Assembly: GCF_014284365.1 (NCBI RefSeq)
Contig: NZ_JACOGG010000001.1
Location: 1 to 64,000, forward strand
DNA length: 64,000 nucleotides
Origin: Cognatundibacterium rugosum
Lineage (GTDB): Bacteria; Pseudomonadota; Gammaproteobacteria; Burkholderiales; Burkholderiaceae_D
Direction: 5' to 3'
Part shown: one piece after another, positions 62,965 to 64,000 of the stretch
Layout of the letters: each line of letters opens with the position of its first letter
How positions within the stretch are numbered: position 1 is the stretch's first letter
Notes under the pieces: model-generated
Database searches by the model: none
What the model saw: the letters and a program-made list of their open reading frames with translations, nothing else
Told to the model about the DNA's origin: nothing
Program-made: the position numbers and the translations under genes

Positions 62965-64000
62965 CATTTCCTGCTTTATTTTTTGGGAGGGCACGCACCA
63001 TGGTTGCGAGGCGCTTCTGTGCTTCTCCCACTGTCATCTGATCATCCATGAAGAAGCGATGGATTTCATTCATCATCGCATCTCTGGAAATTTCATCGGT
63101 CGCCATGCGGTGTGCAAAACTGGGTACCTGCACCGCAGCGCCGCCGGAAAATACTTTCCAGGCATTTCTGGCGCAACTGTCCATCTTACCCAGCTCGGGA
63201 TTTTTCAACACCGGTATCGACCCTTTTACCTGATTGTATTCCTGTTGCAGAGCTGGTGAGACCACCCATTGCGCCAGCTTTTCCTGCGCACTGCGTTTGC
63301 TATTGTCTTTGGCCAGCATCACCAGGGTATCCACATCATAGATATGGTAGGCCGCAGTACCTGGTACGGCCACGCAGGAAAAGCCCACGTCAGTGGCCTG
63401 ACCCAATGCATTGAGTTCGCCCTTGACCCAGTCCCCCATGATCAGCATGGCTGCCTGTCCATCAGCCAGCTGGCGGCTCAAATCCATCCACAGTTTGTCA
63501 GGCACAGGATTTGGCATGGCTTTTTTCAACAGACGCAGACGCTTCAATGCCTGTGCAAAGCGCGCATCCATCAATGCTGATGGTTGTTTGCGCACGAAGA
63601 TATCCTGATAAAAAGCCGGACTGGAGACCGACAGCAGCACCGTTTCAAACAGCGTTGCCACTTGCCATATCTCGCTGCTTTGCGCGAGTGGTGTGATGCC
63701 AGCCTGCTGCAGCTTACGTACCACCTGATCAAATTCGTCCCAGCTGGAAGGCGGTTCCAGTTCCAGTTTGCTGAAGATTTTTTTGTTATAAAACAGGGTA
63801 TTGATGCGGTGTATACCAAGCGGTGCAGCCACTACATGATTTTTTACCTGGATCAGATTCCAGACTTTAGGGAACAGGTTTTTTTCCCATTTACCAGACT
63901 GTGCCACGCTGTCTATCTCCAGCAGCAGACCCAACTCCGCCCATTCGGACACCAGCACGCCATTCAGTTGTGCGGCCTCGGGTGCATTGCCAGCCAGGAT
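62942..64000 (-). CDS. Periplasmic sugar-binding protein (extracellular SBP family 1), N-terminus beyond window
   Basis: The frame is open to the right edge. At least 352 residues are visible, resembling family-1 carbohydrate-binding proteins: WNLIQVKNHVVAAPLGIHRINTLFYNKKIFSKLELEPPSSWDEFDQ and WMDLSRQLADGQAAMLIMGDWVKGEL. The signal peptide would be upstream. It overlaps the response-regulator gene by about 23 bp, so it is in an operon with a two-component system rather than followed by ABC permeases in the visible part, suggesting a sensory binding protein. Confidence 0.8.
   Translation of the reverse strand: MLAGNAPEAAQLNGVLVSEWAELGLLLEIDSVAQSGKWEKNLFPKVWNLIQVKNHVVAAPLGIHRINTLFYNKKIFSKLELEPPSSWDEFDQVVRKLQQAGITPLAQSSEIWQVATLFETVLLSVSSPAFYQDIFVRKQPSALMDARFAQALKRLRLLKKAMPNPVPDKLWMDLSRQLADGQAAMLIMGDWVKGELNALGQATDVGFSCVAVPGTAAYHIYDVDTLVMLAKDNSKRSAQEKLAQWVVSPALQQEYNQVKGSIPVLKNPELGKMDSCARNAWKVFSGGAAVQVPSFAHRMATDEISRDAMMNEIHRFFMDDQMTVGEAQKRLATMVRALPKNKAGNDAQDINR

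Noticed and set aside
1-64000. tRNA or rRNA genes
   Set aside because: No cloverleaf or rRNA-like sequence was noticed by eye; a tRNA scan was not possible.

Overview
The window reads as a betaproteobacterial chromosome segment, probably Burkholderiales/Oxalobacteraceae and possibly Undibacterium-like. That placement is inferred from the glmS/glmU neighbourhood, a general porin, a fused IcmF mutase, a fused indolepyruvate oxidoreductase and moderate GC; no rRNA or marker gene is present to prove it. The right half (about 33.5-64 kb) is ordinary core chromosome. The left half (1-33.5 kb) is a layered accessory island packed against the 3' end of glmS, the classical attTn7 site.

Island layout. 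Bases 1-127 are the right end of an IS66-like insertion sequence. A 75-bp segment (252-326) then recurs at 11461-11535 with four mismatches; it looks like the distal side of attTn7 with its terminator hairpin. Between the two copies is island A. Its left edge (326-478) carries three Tn7-type TnsB-like sites, but it has no transposase genes and no recognisable right end. Its cargo is a leftward type I restriction-modification operon: a half-size S subunit, dinD broken by an in-frame stop, hsdM, hsdS, an SMC/ABC-type ATPase plus PIN nuclease pair, a winged-helix protein, hsdR and a YgjP-type metallopeptidase.

Element B (about 11541-33499) is a largely complete Tn7-like transposon. It has inverted ends with a different TnsB-site sequence, tnsA-tnsB-tnsC-tnsD transcribed leftwards in an overlapping operon, and a second tniQ converging on tnsD. 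Its right end lies 18 bp past the glmS stop codon. Cargo sits on both sides of the tns genes. The left arm holds a VOC-family gene without a normal start codon, a membrane-anchored Mrr-like nuclease, and an HNH nuclease / caspase-like protease / FGE-sulfatase-domain module. The right arm holds an unknown 268-aa protein and a dual-nuclease, SIR2 and HerA operon. Most cargo looks like anti-phage or anti-plasmid immunity. The best candidates for something undescribed are the caspase-FGE-HNH module, the three-gene nuclease-SIR2-HerA operon, the ATPase-PIN cassette inside the hsd operon, and the Cas-less transposon with two TniQ proteins.

Core region. Leftward glmS is divergent from an Lrp/AsnC regulator across an AT-rich spacer with a 12-bp-arm palindrome. 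Then follow two paralogous periplasmic binding proteins, an SDR oxidoreductase, a porin, azlCD, glmU, and a Fur-box-preceded iron-type operon (PepSY protein, DUF2271, DUF4198, ApbE, membrane flavoreductase). Next are a TPR glycosyltransferase-like protein and a run of small leftward genes (YjdM, DUF4062, RBBP9-type hydrolase, TfoX-like, a hypothetical, GFA-like). The window ends with icmF and a fused indolepyruvate:ferredoxin oxidoreductase separated by a LiuR-type palindrome, and an OmpR/EnvZ-type two-component pair whose first gene overlaps a sugar-binding protein that runs off the right edge.
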